Part shown: positions 35,371-42,566 of the stretch, piece after piece | Position numbering within the stretch: the stretch's first letter is position 1 | Layout: each line of letters begins with the position of its first letter | Source of the DNA: CAXXOK01 sp964497495 | Lineage (GTDB): Bacteria; Bacillota; Clostridia; Christensenellales; Aristaeellaceae | Assembly: GCA_964497495.1 (NCBI GenBank) | Contig: CAZCCZ010000001.1 | Location: 120,691-184,690, forward strand | Reading direction: 5' to 3' | DNA length: 64,000 nucleotides | Position numbers and translations under genes: made by a program | Notes under the pieces: model-generated | Database searches by the model: none | What the model was told of the DNA's origin: nothing | The model's input: only the letters and a program-made list of their open reading frames with translations

Positions 35371-35396
35371 TAAAAAAACCGCCGGCTTATGCCGGC
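35371..35396 (-). terminator. Terminator between loaP and the biosynthetic genes
   Basis: On the minus strand GCCGGC-ATAA-GCCGGC is followed by GG and seven T. It lies in the 335-base gap between the loaP-like gene and the sugar transferase gene and would stop transcription unless RNA polymerase had been made terminator-resistant. The rest of that gap (35185-35519) holds nothing else that I recognise. Confidence 0.82.
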
Positions 35397-35519
35397 CGTG
35401 TTCGATTCCCGCATGCGCAGCGGGTGCCGCGGACTCTAGCCAACCGGAAACCGGGCGTTTCGTCGCCGTCCCGTATCCGTCCCGCTCGTAACCGACGTTT
35501 TTCGCCGGCCCTGGCACGG

Positions 35520-36044
35520 TCAGCCGAGCAACTGGTACGGCTGGCAATCCGGAATATAGTCGAAGGACAGCCACATGCCGATGTTCAGGTTTTCCGTCTG
35601 GATGTTCACCTTCGCCTTGCCCTTCCGTTTGTCCACCCAAACGATGTTGTCTTCGTATTCTTTCAGCGGTCCGTCCACCACGACGATATGGTCGCCTTCA
35701 CGGTAAACCTGCGACGTTTTGATAACGCCCCCGGTTTCATAGACCCACTTCGCAAATTTCAGGTCCCTCTCGTGCAGTTCATATTCGCCGTTAAGCGAAA
35801 GGACGCGGAACACGTGCCCGATCTGTGCGATCCGGTAAATATCGATGTCTTCGTTAAAATAAAGAAACAGGTAACTAGGAAGCGTTCTGATCGTGATTTC
35901 TCTGTGCGTTCCGCAGTAGAATTTATAGTGAACGGTCGTCAGCAGTATGGCGCGCGCGCCAAGCATTTTTTCGCAAAGGATTTTTGCGATTTTCTCTTTT
36001 CCGGTTTCGCAAAACAAACAATATACGTGTCGAAACGTACGCAT
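35520..36044 (-). CDS. loaP: LoaP-like NusG-family transcription antiterminator
   Basis: A 174-residue NusG paralogue. The N-terminal NGN domain begins YCLFCETGKEKIAKILCEK, as in LoaP and RfaH-type specialised NusG proteins, and the C-terminal KOW domain is VYREGDHIVVVDGPLKEYEDN. LoaP proteins load on RNA polymerase at an RNA hairpin in the leader and carry it through terminators of long biosynthetic operons. The start is ATG 36044, with AAAGGAG nine bases before it. Terminators before and after the gene, and 17 biosynthetic genes behind it, fit this role. Confidence 0.88.
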   Translation of the reverse strand: MRTFRHVYCLFCETGKEKIAKILCEKMLGARAILLTTVHYKFYCGTHREITIRTLPSYLFLYFNEDIDIYRIAQIGHVFRVLSLNGEYELHERDLKFAKWVYETGGVIKTSQVYREGDHIVVVDGPLKEYEDNIVWVDKRKGKAKVNIQTENLNIGMWLSFDYIPDCQPYQLLG

Positions 36045-36090
36045 TCCTACGGCTCCTTTCCAGTTATTACTCGGTGTGAAATAATCTGTA

Positions 36091-36123
36091 TAAATAAAGA
36101 CCACCGGTTTAGCCGGTGGTCTT
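36091..36123 (-). terminator. Hairpin terminator just before loaP
   Basis: A perfect 11-base-pair stem (AAGACCACCGG with CCGGTGGTCTT) around a five-base loop is followed on the minus strand by a T-rich TTTATTTATA. It lies 47 bases before the loaP start, so it can act as an attenuator of loaP itself or as the RNA hairpin recognised by the antiterminator. Confidence 0.7.
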
Positions 36124-36592
36124 GTGTTCCGCCTCCCGGAGGCTCCTGAAGCGCGCCCGCGGTCATCGCCGTCCAATCATGAACGGCATGGTCGCGAACG
36201 GCCTGTGCCGACAGGTCCCTGCTTATGCGCCGGAAATTTAACATCGCGTTAGTAATCCGACACCGTATTGCGGCAAGTGCGCCGTCCTGTATGCGCGCTA
36301 TTCTTTTCAATAACATTTTTCATTGTCTCCTTGCACAGGCCTGCCCCGATCGCGCAAGCCGCTTGATTCCAATATCATGTTTTTATATCCATGCACTCCG
36401 TCGAATAAGAACTCGAGCGTTTTCCGCATCGGGTTCCCGGTCGCGCACGTTTCGGAGATCCGATCAGCCCGGAGGATCCCCCTCGGAGTTATGCGTTTTC
36501 CCGCGGCGTTACCGGATGATCGATAAAAAGCCCGGTTTTCGCCGATTGTAAAAACCCCTCCTTTGTCTCGCAAATATGAAAGACTTTTTTTG

Positions 36593-36622
36593 CAAAAAAA
36601 AATAAAACCTCTTGCGAGGCTT
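36593..36622 (-). terminator. First leader terminator
   Basis: On the minus strand AAGCCTC-GCAA-GAGGTTT is followed by a nearly unbroken run of T (TTTATTTTTTTTTT). It is about 250 bases downstream of the predicted transcription start and is the first of three terminators in series. Confidence 0.75.
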
Positions 36623-36736
36623 CACTTCTCATTCAACCAAAATCCTATATTTCAACAGCGTTTCACGGCGTTTTGCAACGTCCGCCTATTGATATCGATC
36701 GGTTGCGTTTCGATTGAAAACAAGACAAAACCTTTT

Positions 36737-36756
36737 TCCCACAGTTTTCTGTGGGA
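36737..36756 (-). other. Perfect leader hairpin
   Basis: TCCCACAG and CTGTGGGA pair over eight bases around an AAAA loop (minus strand). No T run follows in the direction of transcription, so it is not a terminator. It lies between the promoter and the first terminator, which is where a LoaP loading site would be expected. Confidence 0.45.
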
Positions 36757-36877
36757 TGATCGATTTCCTATGTCAGCAAGCGTTAACCAGAACGGTCAAA
36801 GCCGAAGCAAGCCACATCCTTGCCGTAACCTGTGAACCCTTACGTCGGTTGCTTTCGCCCCTCCTGTTCAGTGTATT

Positions 36878-36906
36878 ATTATAACGGTTTTATGCACGCA
36901 ATTCAA
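36878..36906 (-). promoter_or_regulatory. Promoter of the loaP leader
   Basis: On the minus strand TTGAAT and a perfect TATAAT are separated by 17 bases. It lies just after the stop of the phosphatase gene and gives the loaP and biosynthesis genes their own promoter in addition to the one upstream of the kinase gene. Confidence 0.7.
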
Positions 36907-36954
36907 TCGCAATCTGTACTTCCGTTCCATTTTTCGAAACATTTTCTATTATTT

Positions 36955-37611
36955 TCACGAAAACACGTTCCGACCTGGCGGCCATACGTCCGCCAGCTTG
37001 CGATGAATCTCGTCGAAAAGCCGGTATCCCTGCGCACGATGGGCGTCCGATGCGATGAAATCGGCTGTTCCCGCCTTCAGGATCGCGGCGGCGGTGATTC
37101 TGTCCCGGTTCCATGGCCTGCCCGCGAAGCTTTCCGCGTCCAATTGGATCAGGGCCCCGTATCGCCTGAACTCGGTCGTCAGGTCCGGATTCCGTTGAAC
37201 GATCCGGTAGCGTTCCGGGTGCGCGATGATTACCTGAAATCCGGATTCTTTCAGTTCGCACAGGGTGCACTCCCATTTCGAGGGGCTGATTTGTTCCGGG
37301 AATTCAAGAAGGAGCGTTTTGGTTCCCTGGTAGCAATAATCCGTCAAATCATACCGGTCCAGCCGCGCCAGCAGATCGTAACGGGTCTCGACGCCGACGC
37401 GTAACGTTATGCCCAGCGCGGCCGCTTCGGGCGTCAGTTCCCGGCAGGCGGCTTCCAGACCGCGCCTGCTCAAAGGCGCCGCTGCGTGCGGCGTCGCGAA
37501 GATACCGGTCACGCCCGCTTTGGCCGCTTCCCGGAGCATCGCGAGCGACTCGCCCCGATCAGCCGCCCCATCGTCCATGCCGGGCAGGATGTGGGAATGA
37601 ATATCGATCAT
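36955..37611 (-). CDS. PHP-type tyrosine-protein phosphatase (CpsB/YwqE)
   Basis: A 218-residue metal-dependent phosphatase. The PHP motifs are DIHSHILPGMDDG at the start, ATPHAA, ERY after IIAHP, and SDAHR near the end. CpsB proteins remove phosphate from the tyrosine-rich tail of the partner kinase and so tune capsule export and chain length. The kinase gene lies directly upstream in the same operon (81-base gap). Confidence 0.94.
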   Translation of the reverse strand: MIDIHSHILPGMDDGAADRGESLAMLREAAKAGVTGIFATPHAAAPLSRRGLEAACRELTPEAAALGITLRVGVETRYDLLARLDRYDLTDYCYQGTKTLLLEFPEQISPSKWECTLCELKESGFQVIIAHPERYRIVQRNPDLTTEFRRYGALIQLDAESFAGRPWNRDRITAAAILKAGTADFIASDAHRAQGYRLFDEIHRKLADVWPPGRNVFS

Positions 37612-37692
37612 GGCTTCCCCTCTGGTATTCTACGCGTTCGTCGGTATCCGGTCGGTCCGCCGGGCGTTTGCGATACGGTTTCGGTTGCGATG

Positions 37693-39177
37693 TCACGCCA
37701 GTTTCTCCGGCAACGGGGTATTGTCGGTCGGTTTCCGCTCGTCGTCATTGGTCGGTTTTCCGTTTGTTTTCACCTCCTTCGTACGGGACAAGAACTTTTT
37801 ATCCTTTTTACGCCCGCTTCTGCGTTTATCGTAATAGTATCTGCCGCCCGTCTCCTGGCTGGTGAAATTCAGCGCGACGCCGAGAATATTCGCGTTCGCC
37901 TTCTTCAACTGCTCCATTACGTCCATGGCCCGGTGACGTTCAACCATGCCGCTGCCTACGACCATCAGCGTGCCGTTCACGTTCGTCGACAGGATGGCGG
38001 CGTCGATAAACATGCCCAGAGGGCAGGTGTCGAAAAGGACCACGTTAAAGTACTGCGCGGCGTCATCCAAAAAATCCGTGAAACCGGGATGCTTCACGAT
38101 CTGCGAAAGCGAGTAGTTGCGATGGTAGAAATCCACGAAGTAAACCCCTTTGTTGGGCGTTTTCGTGGCGATTTGCGATAGCGTCGCGCGCCCGGAAAGG
38201 TAGTCGATGATATCCCTGCGGTTTCGCGTGCCGATATACTGCCCGATGCTTGGGCGTTTCACGTCGAAATCGCATACCAGCACGTTGAAGCCGTCGTCAA
38301 CCAGCGCCTCCGCAAGCAAAAGCACGAGGGTGCTTTTGCCCTCGACCATCGTCGTGGAGGTCACCATGAGGGTCGTGCCCCGCATTTCCTTGTTGTAGGC
38401 AAACTGGATGTTCGTCGCCAGGGTCCGCACGCCTTCCATCGTGGTGTCCGCGACGGCGCTTCCAAGCATTGCGTTCGGTTTGCTCTCTTTCATGAAGTGC
38501 GCGACTTCGTCCCGGTAATCCGGGATGCCGGCGAGCACGGGCGTTTTCAGGTATCCCTCGATATCGTCTATCGTGGACAGTTTGGTATTGAGTATCCGAA
38601 GCACGATCATGATGATGAAGACCAGCGCCAGCGCGATCAGCCCCACCTGAAGCGAGGTTTTCACTCTCGCTGGGCCTGAAGGCCCGGTGGGAAGAGAAGC
38701 TTCCGCGGCAATACTGACGGCTTCCTTCTTCATCAGCTTGGTGATGTACTCCACGAACACCTGGCTGATGGTGTTGGCGACGTTCAGGCTGAGCGACGGG
38801 GACGTGCTCGTAGCGTTCACGACGATCACGCGCGTGCCGGACACTTCGGAAACGTCGACCTTCACGTTTTTCATGACGTCCATATCGCTGCCGAGGCGAT
38901 TCGCCGTTTCCCGATAAACCGGCTCCGTTTTGATCAGTTCTTTAAAATCGCCGGTAAATTCCGTGCTGGCGGAAGTGTCGTAACGGAGCTGCCCGAGGTT
39001 GTCGGTGTAATCCAGGAAAACGTAAAGCTTGGTCTGGGCCGTATACTCGTCCGGTAATCGGGAGAAATACAGGAACGTGATAAACGAGCACAGGACGGGG
39101 ATGATGAGAAGCCAAAACCAGTTCATCTTGATTGTGTTCCAAATATCTTTTAAATCAATTTCCTGTGTGTCTTTCAT
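37693..39177 (-). CDS. Wzz-domain/BY-kinase fusion (polysaccharide co-polymerase and tyrosine kinase)
   Basis: A 494-residue fusion. Residues 1-200 are the Wzz part with two membrane segments (about 18-38 and 178-198) and a proline-rich stretch before the second. The rest is a bacterial tyrosine kinase: Walker A VEGKST near residue 280, Walker A' VLVCDFDVKRPS near 300 and Walker B VVLFDTCPLG. The C-terminal tail has a three-tyrosine cluster (RYYYDK) for autophosphorylation. In many Bacillota the two parts are separate proteins (CpsC and CpsD), so the fused form is worth noting. It is the first gene of the locus; AGAGGT precedes ATG 39177. Confidence 0.93.
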   Translation of the reverse strand: MKDTQEIDLKDIWNTIKMNWFWLLIIPVLCSFITFLYFSRLPDEYTAQTKLYVFLDYTDNLGQLRYDTSASTEFTGDFKELIKTEPVYRETANRLGSDMDVMKNVKVDVSEVSGTRVIVVNATSTSPSLSLNVANTISQVFVEYITKLMKKEAVSIAAEASLPTGPSGPARVKTSLQVGLIALALVFIIMIVLRILNTKLSTIDDIEGYLKTPVLAGIPDYRDEVAHFMKESKPNAMLGSAVADTTMEGVRTLATNIQFAYNKEMRGTTLMVTSTTMVEGKSTLVLLLAEALVDDGFNVLVCDFDVKRPSIGQYIGTRNRRDIIDYLSGRATLSQIATKTPNKGVYFVDFYHRNYSLSQIVKHPGFTDFLDDAAQYFNVVLFDTCPLGMFIDAAILSTNVNGTLMVVGSGMVERHRAMDVMEQLKKANANILGVALNFTSQETGGRYYYDKRRSGRKKDKKFLSRTKEVKTNGKPTNDDERKPTDNTPLPEKLA

Positions 39178-39399
39178 GGATATCGACCTCTTACTTTTCC
39201 TATTAGGTACATATAATAGAAAATATTGCATTATGGATGTAACATGCTATTTCGGGAGAATTCATCCCATATATAACTTGTGCTTTACAGGCATCGTTTA
39301 CGAATCAACGGTTTTCGTTCTGCTGCAGGTTGTTTTGCATTTGAAACCTCACCTCATTCGCGGTCACATTTTCGTGAAACGGGCGTCAAAACATTCTCT

Positions 39400-39427
39400 A
39401 TTATACAATGAAGGATACGTATGTCAA
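39400..39427 (-). promoter_or_regulatory. Main promoter of the polysaccharide locus
   Basis: On the minus strand TTGACA and TATAAT, both perfect, are 16 bases apart. Transcription would begin near 39393, giving a leader of about 215 bases before the kinase gene. The leader (39178-39393) is AT-rich and shows no clear structure. Confidence 0.8.
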
Positions 39428-39460
39428 ATATTTATATTAACAATACGTTTGGTATTTACT

Positions 39461-39706
39461 TGAGAGTAAGGTGAAAGCACGTCGGTCCGATACGGAACCG
39501 GTCTGCTTCATCAAGCAGCGGCGCTGCCCGTGAAAGGCCCGCTTCCGAAACGAAATTCTCAGCTGAATAATGAGAAAGAGACAACGTCATTCCGGGAACA
39601 GACAAGGCTTGAAAGACTGAGCTGGCTGCGGAAAAGCGCTTGCCGTTGGAAACTGCGCTTGACAAAGGGATTGAAAAGCGGCCTCTAAAACGGAGGCCGT
39701 TTTTTC
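39461..39706 (+). ncRNA. Candidate structured RNA with its own terminator
   Basis: About 245 bases with no open frame, ending in a perfect terminator. Local stems are visible: CGGT-CCG/CGG-ACCG (39485-39500), CTGCTT/AAGCAG (39503-39518) and AAGCGC/GCGCTT (39634-39660). The strand also repeats GNRA-like loop sequences (GTGAAAGC, GTGAAAGG, TTGAAAGA, TTGGAAAC). No matching gene follows on this strand, so it is not an ordinary leader. No clear promoter was found, and the family is unassigned. Confidence 0.4.
39679..39706 (+). terminator. Strong intrinsic terminator
   Basis: CGGCCTC-TAAAACG-GAGGCCG is followed by six T on the plus strand. The nearest gene ending on this strand is 23 kb away, so the terminator implies a local plus-strand transcript. 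It may also stop minus-strand transcripts running out of the GH2 gene. Confidence 0.85.
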
Positions 39707-39809
39707 TTTGTTCATTTTTTGTAACGGGAAATACAAAGAAGAACAGGATGCGTTTTACGTTGTCTCATGTTCTTTTAACCGGCGATAAAACCGTGAGCAT
39801 GATTCCATC

Positions 39810-41543
39810 TCATTCCGCGGCTCCCTCTTCCGCTTCGCAGGCGGCTTTTCCGGCCAGAACCGCACGAATCCGTTCGGGTGGGAATTTCGGAACGCGATCA
39901 TACGTATACAACCCGTTCTGCTCCTGTTCCACGTCCGTCAGCTGCGTATAGCAAAGGCCGAACAGTTTCGGGTTGTCAAGCAAAGCGTTGGTCAGCCCAG
40001 TAAAACGGCTCATAAATTCCTCCCGGTTCTTCACGCGTTCGCCGTACCCCCAACCCTCACGGTCCGCGTCGCTCCACCAGATGCCGCCGTATTCGCTTAC
40101 GAAAGCGGGCTGCCCGCCGTAACGCTGGCGGTCCGGCATCCGGTCGTAGATCGCTCCGGCCTCCGGCCCGTAATGCGCGCGGAAAACGTCGGGGTTCTGC
40201 TCATAATCGTGGACGTCGTAAATATCGGTTTCCACATGATAGTTCCCACTGGTATCGATACAGGGGCGTACGGGATCGATCGCTCTGGTAACGCGGTAAG
40301 CCATGCGGAGCACGTCGTCACACTGTCGGCGCCCGGCCACGTCCCACGTTTCGTTGAAGGGGCACCAGCCAATGATGCTGGGCGCGCTGTAATCCCGCTC
40401 CATCGCGGGAATCCAGTCTTTCAGGAAAGCCGCCAGAGCGCCTGTCTTCGTATGGTTTAACCCCCAGTTTCCCATCTCGCCCCAGCACAGGTATCCCATA
40501 TGGTCCGCATGGTAGAGGTAGCGGGCTTCGAAAACTTTCTGGTGCAGCCGCGCGCCGTTAAAACCCATTGCCATGGACAGGGCGATGTCCCGCCGCAAAG
40601 CTTCGTCGGTCGGCGCCGTGCAGATGCCGTCGGGGTAAAAACCCTGGTCGAGCACAAGCCGCTGGAAAACAGGCCTGCCGTTTAGCATGAAACGCATGCC
40701 GTCGAACCCGACGCTGCGCAGGCCGAAATAACTGCACAGTTCGTCGACTTTCTTTCCGTTATTAAAAAGCGACAACCGGACGTCGTACAGGTTCGGCTGC
40801 CCGATATCCCACAGGTGCCCGCCGGAGACCGGCACCGTCAGTTCCGCCCACTCCGTTTGCATCGGCGTTTCCGCCCAGCCGGTATCCTCCCCGCCAAAGC
40901 GGGTTTCAGCCCGAAGCGTGCAGCCTGTGCCACCGTCGGCACGCACGCGCACGTGTACGGCGCTCATACTCGCGTCCGGCATGTACCGAACGCGGTCGAT
41001 ATACTGCTCGTTTACCCATTCCAGCCAGACTGTCTGCCAGATACCGGTGGTACGGGTATAGAAACATTCGTGGGAGTCATAGCTCTCGCTCTGTTTGCCG
41101 GACGGCTGCATACCATCCCTCGTGTTATCATAGGCGTTTATGACGACGGTATTCTCATCCGGCCGAAGCATACCGGTAATTTCAAAGGCAAAGGAGGAAT
41201 ATCCGCCTTCGTGCTCGCCCGCGAACACCCCGTTAATCCAGACGCGGCAACGGTAATCGACCGCTCCGAAGTGAAGCAGCACGCGCTTTCCGGCCGCCTC
41301 TGCAGGCAATATGAACTTACGGCGGTACCATACCGCCAGCATGAAATCCTTATGGTTCACGCCGGAAAGCTTGCTCTCCGGGCAAAAGGGAACGACGATT
41401 TCCCCGTTCAGTTTTTCACAGGTCGGCAGTCCCCGTGCCTCGCCCGTATCCGCTTGATCGATTTCAAATTGCCAGACACCGTTCAGGTTCATCCACCCGT
41501 CCCGCACAAATTGCGGTCTGGGATACTCGGGCCTTGGGATCAT
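39810..41543 (-). CDS. Glycoside hydrolase family 2 enzyme
   Basis: A 577-residue GH2 protein in the family's order: sugar-binding jelly roll (WMNLNGVWQFEID, WYRRKF, VDYRCRVWINGVFAGEHEGGY), immunoglobulin-like domain, then the TIM barrel. The acid/base is Glu398 in WCPFNETWD and the nucleophile is Glu484 in FVSEYGG. It lacks a signal peptide. Known activities of this short type include beta-galactosidase, beta-glucuronidase and arabinopyranosidase. It is the last gene of the glycan-use operon. Confidence 0.92.
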   Translation of the reverse strand: MIPRPEYPRPQFVRDGWMNLNGVWQFEIDQADTGEARGLPTCEKLNGEIVVPFCPESKLSGVNHKDFMLAVWYRRKFILPAEAAGKRVLLHFGAVDYRCRVWINGVFAGEHEGGYSSFAFEITGMLRPDENTVVINAYDNTRDGMQPSGKQSESYDSHECFYTRTTGIWQTVWLEWVNEQYIDRVRYMPDASMSAVHVRVRADGGTGCTLRAETRFGGEDTGWAETPMQTEWAELTVPVSGGHLWDIGQPNLYDVRLSLFNNGKKVDELCSYFGLRSVGFDGMRFMLNGRPVFQRLVLDQGFYPDGICTAPTDEALRRDIALSMAMGFNGARLHQKVFEARYLYHADHMGYLCWGEMGNWGLNHTKTGALAAFLKDWIPAMERDYSAPSIIGWCPFNETWDVAGRRQCDDVLRMAYRVTRAIDPVRPCIDTSGNYHVETDIYDVHDYEQNPDVFRAHYGPEAGAIYDRMPDRQRYGGQPAFVSEYGGIWWSDADREGWGYGERVKNREEFMSRFTGLTNALLDNPKLFGLCYTQLTDVEQEQNGLYTYDRVPKFPPERIRAVLAGKAACEAEEGAAE

Positions 41544-41699
41544 GAATGCATCCTTCTTTCTCCGTATGACGCCATACGGGGCGCTTATCTTGTAACAGAT
41601 TCCCCGTCGCCGATCGCTTTCCTTTCCCCGGGAAGGCGCCGTAGCGTGCCTTACAGTTCTATTGAAACGGTGGCCGCTGCCCAGCCAAGAAAGTATCCC
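41544..41699. other. Gap between activase and GH2 genes
   Basis: 156 bases within the leftward operon. No terminator is visible. A second promoter for GH2 cannot be excluded, but none is obvious. Confidence 0.3.
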
Positions 41700-42554
41700 C
41701 TACGCGGGATATACTTTTACGGGGAGATGCAACCGTTCAAACGGCTCCGTGTCAACGTTCACCTTTTGCGCCGGGTCGAAGCCCGGTTGGTATTGCAAAC
41801 CGACCATTTCATACTTGGCGCCCGCCGTCTGCTGGTAAGGCAGGATATCCACCCTCCGCAACGCTTTCGCGCCCTGCAGCCGTTCGGCTACTCCGCGATA
41901 ATGCTCAACGTTGTCGTTCACACCGGGAATCATGGGCAGACGGATAGCGAAGGGCGTGCTTCCCCGACGCAGCATTTCCACATGGCGGAGGATGCCGGTA
42001 TTGTCCGCGCCTGTGTACTTCCTATGCAGCCTCGGGTCGATCAGCTTAATATCCATCAAAATCAGGTCGACGGTTTCCATCGCCTCGTAAAAAACATCGT
42101 CCGTCGCATACCCGCTGGTCTCGATTGCCGTGTGCACCCCGCGCATCAGCCGGACGGTTTCCTTCACAAATTCCCACTGCATCAGCGGTTCACCGCCGGA
42201 AAAGGTCACGCCGCCGCTCGTTTGCCGGTACATGTCCGCATCTTTCGTCAGGCGTTTCGCAAGCGCTTCCGGCTGCCACCTCGTTCCTGCGATCCTGCGC
42301 AGTCCCAGGCGGCAGAACGGCACGCAATCGCCGCAGGCGACGCACGACGGTTTATGCCCGCATGCCGCCAGGCAGGCTCCGCAGCGCACGCAGGACGAAC
42401 GGCTGACCATCAACTGCGGTTTCGGTGAGAGTCCCTCCGGGTTGTGGCACCATTGGCAACGAAGCGGGCAGCCTTTCATAAACACCGTCGTTCGGATACC
42501 GGGCCCGTCGTTGACAGCGAATTCCTTGATGTCGAATACGATTCCCTCGCTCAT
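41700..42554 (-). CDS. Glycyl radical enzyme activase (radical SAM)
   Basis: A 284-residue activating enzyme. Cys29, Cys33 and Cys36 (CPLRCQWC) bind the SAM cluster. A ferredoxin-like insert with eight cysteines follows (CVRCGACLAACG..., CVACGDCVPFC), as in activases of the diol dehydratase and benzylsuccinate type but not in the simpler PflA. TFSGGEPLMQ is the GGEP motif. It would create the glycyl radical on the enzyme encoded 12 bases upstream. Confidence 0.94.
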   Translation of the reverse strand: MSEGIVFDIKEFAVNDGPGIRTTVFMKGCPLRCQWCHNPEGLSPKPQLMVSRSSCVRCGACLAACGHKPSCVACGDCVPFCRLGLRRIAGTRWQPEALAKRLTKDADMYRQTSGGVTFSGGEPLMQWEFVKETVRLMRGVHTAIETSGYATDDVFYEAMETVDLILMDIKLIDPRLHRKYTGADNTGILRHVEMLRRGSTPFAIRLPMIPGVNDNVEHYRGVAERLQGAKALRRVDILPYQQTAGAKYEMVGLQYQPGFDPAQKVNVDTEPFERLHLPVKVYPA

Positions 42555-42566
42555 GGTTTTCGTTCT

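Larger units (their letters stand above)
36124..36877 (-). other. Long untranslated leader of the loaP operon
   Basis: About 750 bases between the promoter at 36878-36906 and the hairpin before loaP. It contains a strong hairpin (36737-36756) and a terminator (36593-36622). An 89-codon open frame (36047-36316, minus) has GGAG ten bases before its ATG, but its composition is not protein-like and it spans the hairpin at 36091. I see no known protein in the region and treat it as regulatory leader RNA. Confidence 0.5.

Noticed and set aside
36047..36316. 89-codon open frame in the loaP leader
   Set aside because: GGAG lies before its ATG, but the composition is not protein-like and it reads through a perfect terminator hairpin; kept only as a remark in the leader entry.
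39461..39706. RNase P RNA, tmRNA or SRP RNA identity for the candidate RNA
   Set aside because: The conserved cores I know for these RNAs are absent.
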